52,574 nucleotides of DNA. It comes from Acidimicrobiia bacterium (GTDB lineage Bacteria; Actinomycetota; Acidimicrobiia; Spongiisociales; UBA11373). The notes under the pieces were generated by a model. That model did no database searches, was not told the origin of the DNA, and was given only the letters and a program-made list of their open reading frames with translations. The DNA lies in the NCBI GenBank assembly GCA_040878325.1, contig JBBDMM010000009.1, forward strand, positions 21,557 to 74,130, written 5' to 3'. Positions 52,136 to 52,574 of the stretch are shown here, one piece after another (the first letter of the stretch is position 1; each line of letters starts with the position of its first letter). Both the position numbers and the translations under genes were made by a program.

Positions 52136-52522
52136 ATGGCAACCAAGCTCAGCCACGACGACCTGCTCGAGGTCTTCGCGAACATGTCCGTGCTCGAGCT
52201 CTCCGAGTTCCTCAAGGAGTTCGAGGAGAAGTTCGATGTGACGGCCGCCGCCCCGATGGCGATGGCGATGGCGGGAGGCGGCGGTGGCGCTGCCGCGGTC
52301 GTCGAGGAGCAGGACGAGTTCGACGTCATCCTCACCGGTGCCGGCGACAAGAAGATCCAGGTGATCAAGGAAGTCCGCAGCCTCACCAGCCTCGGGCTCA
52401 AGGAGGCGAAGGCTCTCGTCGACGAGGCGCCCAAGCCCGTTCTCGAGCACGTCTCCAAGGAAGACGCCGAGAAGGCGAAGGCCATCCTGGAAGGCGCCGG
52501 AGCCACCGTCGAGATCAAGTAG
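52136..52522 (+). CDS. rplL: 50S ribosomal protein L7/L12
   Basis: The 128-residue product has an N-terminal dimer domain ([19 protein letters not shown]), the Ala/Gly hinge, and the C-terminal factor-binding domain ([27 protein letters not shown]). Length is normal. It forms the ribosomal stalk with L10. In this gene order rpoB usually follows beyond the window end. Confidence 0.96.
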   Translation: MATKLSHDDLLEVFANMSVLELSEFLKEFEEKFDVTAAAPMAMAMAGGGGGAAAVVEEQDEFDVILTGAGDKKIQVIKEVRSLTSLGLKEAKALVDEAPKPVLEHVSKEDAEKAKAILEGAGATVEIK

Positions 52523-52530
52523 AAGAGGTC

Positions 52531-52549
52531 GGCCGCCCTTCGGGCGGCC
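52531..52549 (+). terminator. hairpin after rplL
   Basis: GGCCGCCC / GGGCGGCC forms an 8-bp stem with a TTC loop, starting 9 bases after the rplL stop. No T tract follows. It may terminate or attenuate before the next gene. Confidence 0.6.
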
Positions 52550-52574
52550 TCCCGCGATGGTTCGGCCGGCCAAA

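Overview
The window comes from a high-GC, gene-dense actinobacterium. The strongest evidence is the block tRNA-Tyr/tRNA-Thr/tRNA-Met, tuf, rpmG, a HadA/HadB-like dehydratase, tRNA-Trp, secE, nusG, rplK, rplA, rplJ, rplL, an order typical of Actinobacteria. Extensive ATGA/GTGA stop-start overlaps and start codons with almost no leader fit the same assignment. Two nuo clusters, one full and one lacking nuoEFG, are known from Streptomyces. A deep-branching class such as Acidimicrobiia is a guess.

Layout. 1-545: DUF1761-like membrane gene (minus). 586-15853: complete 14-gene complex I operon nuoA-N (plus), followed by a beta-helix membrane protein overlapping nuoN. 16978-20653: ferric-iron type ABC importer (minus). 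20840-22446: DoxX-like protein and a type I phosphodiesterase, convergent. 22602-24497: secreted RTX-repeat amidase. 24649-34811: second complex I cluster of 11 genes (nuoABCD-HIJKLMN). 34974-40578: envelope proteins, including a BP74-like lipoprotein, a serine hydrolase fused to a beta-propeller, a cupredoxin lipoprotein coupled to an orphan histidine kinase, a zinc-ribbon membrane protein and an F420-type nitroreductase relative. 40624-44546: murI, a MidA/NDUFAF7-like methyltransferase, htpX and a multi-spanning membrane protein. 44709-52549: the translation and secretion block, interrupted by a dehydratase / ECF sigma / anti-sigma unit.

How the genes work together. Cluster 1 encodes a complete NADH:quinone oxidoreductase. 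Cluster 2 encodes the membrane arm plus the quinone/N2 connecting module but has no NADH-oxidising module, so it must borrow NuoEFG or use another donor such as ferredoxin. NuoD2 carries Trp where the quinone-site Tyr is expected. A MidA homologue, related to the complex I assembly methyltransferase NDUFAF7, lies about 7.6 kb downstream.

Most unusual signal. About sixteen intergenic elements are built of short tandem repeats, nearly always 7-bp units (TCTCCAG, CTTCCGC, CTACCCG, CCACCTG, AATCAAG, CCAATCG, GCCGACG), often closed by a conserved GCAAGA. Many have a C-rich arm and a complementary G-rich arm that could fold into a long hairpin. Five occupy gene junctions inside nuo operon 1 and none lies inside operon 2. 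At four of the five junctions the G-rich arm supplies the Shine-Dalgarno-like sequence of the next gene. Several elements are translated into protein ends (NuoI, FbpC, DoxX, DUF1761 protein).
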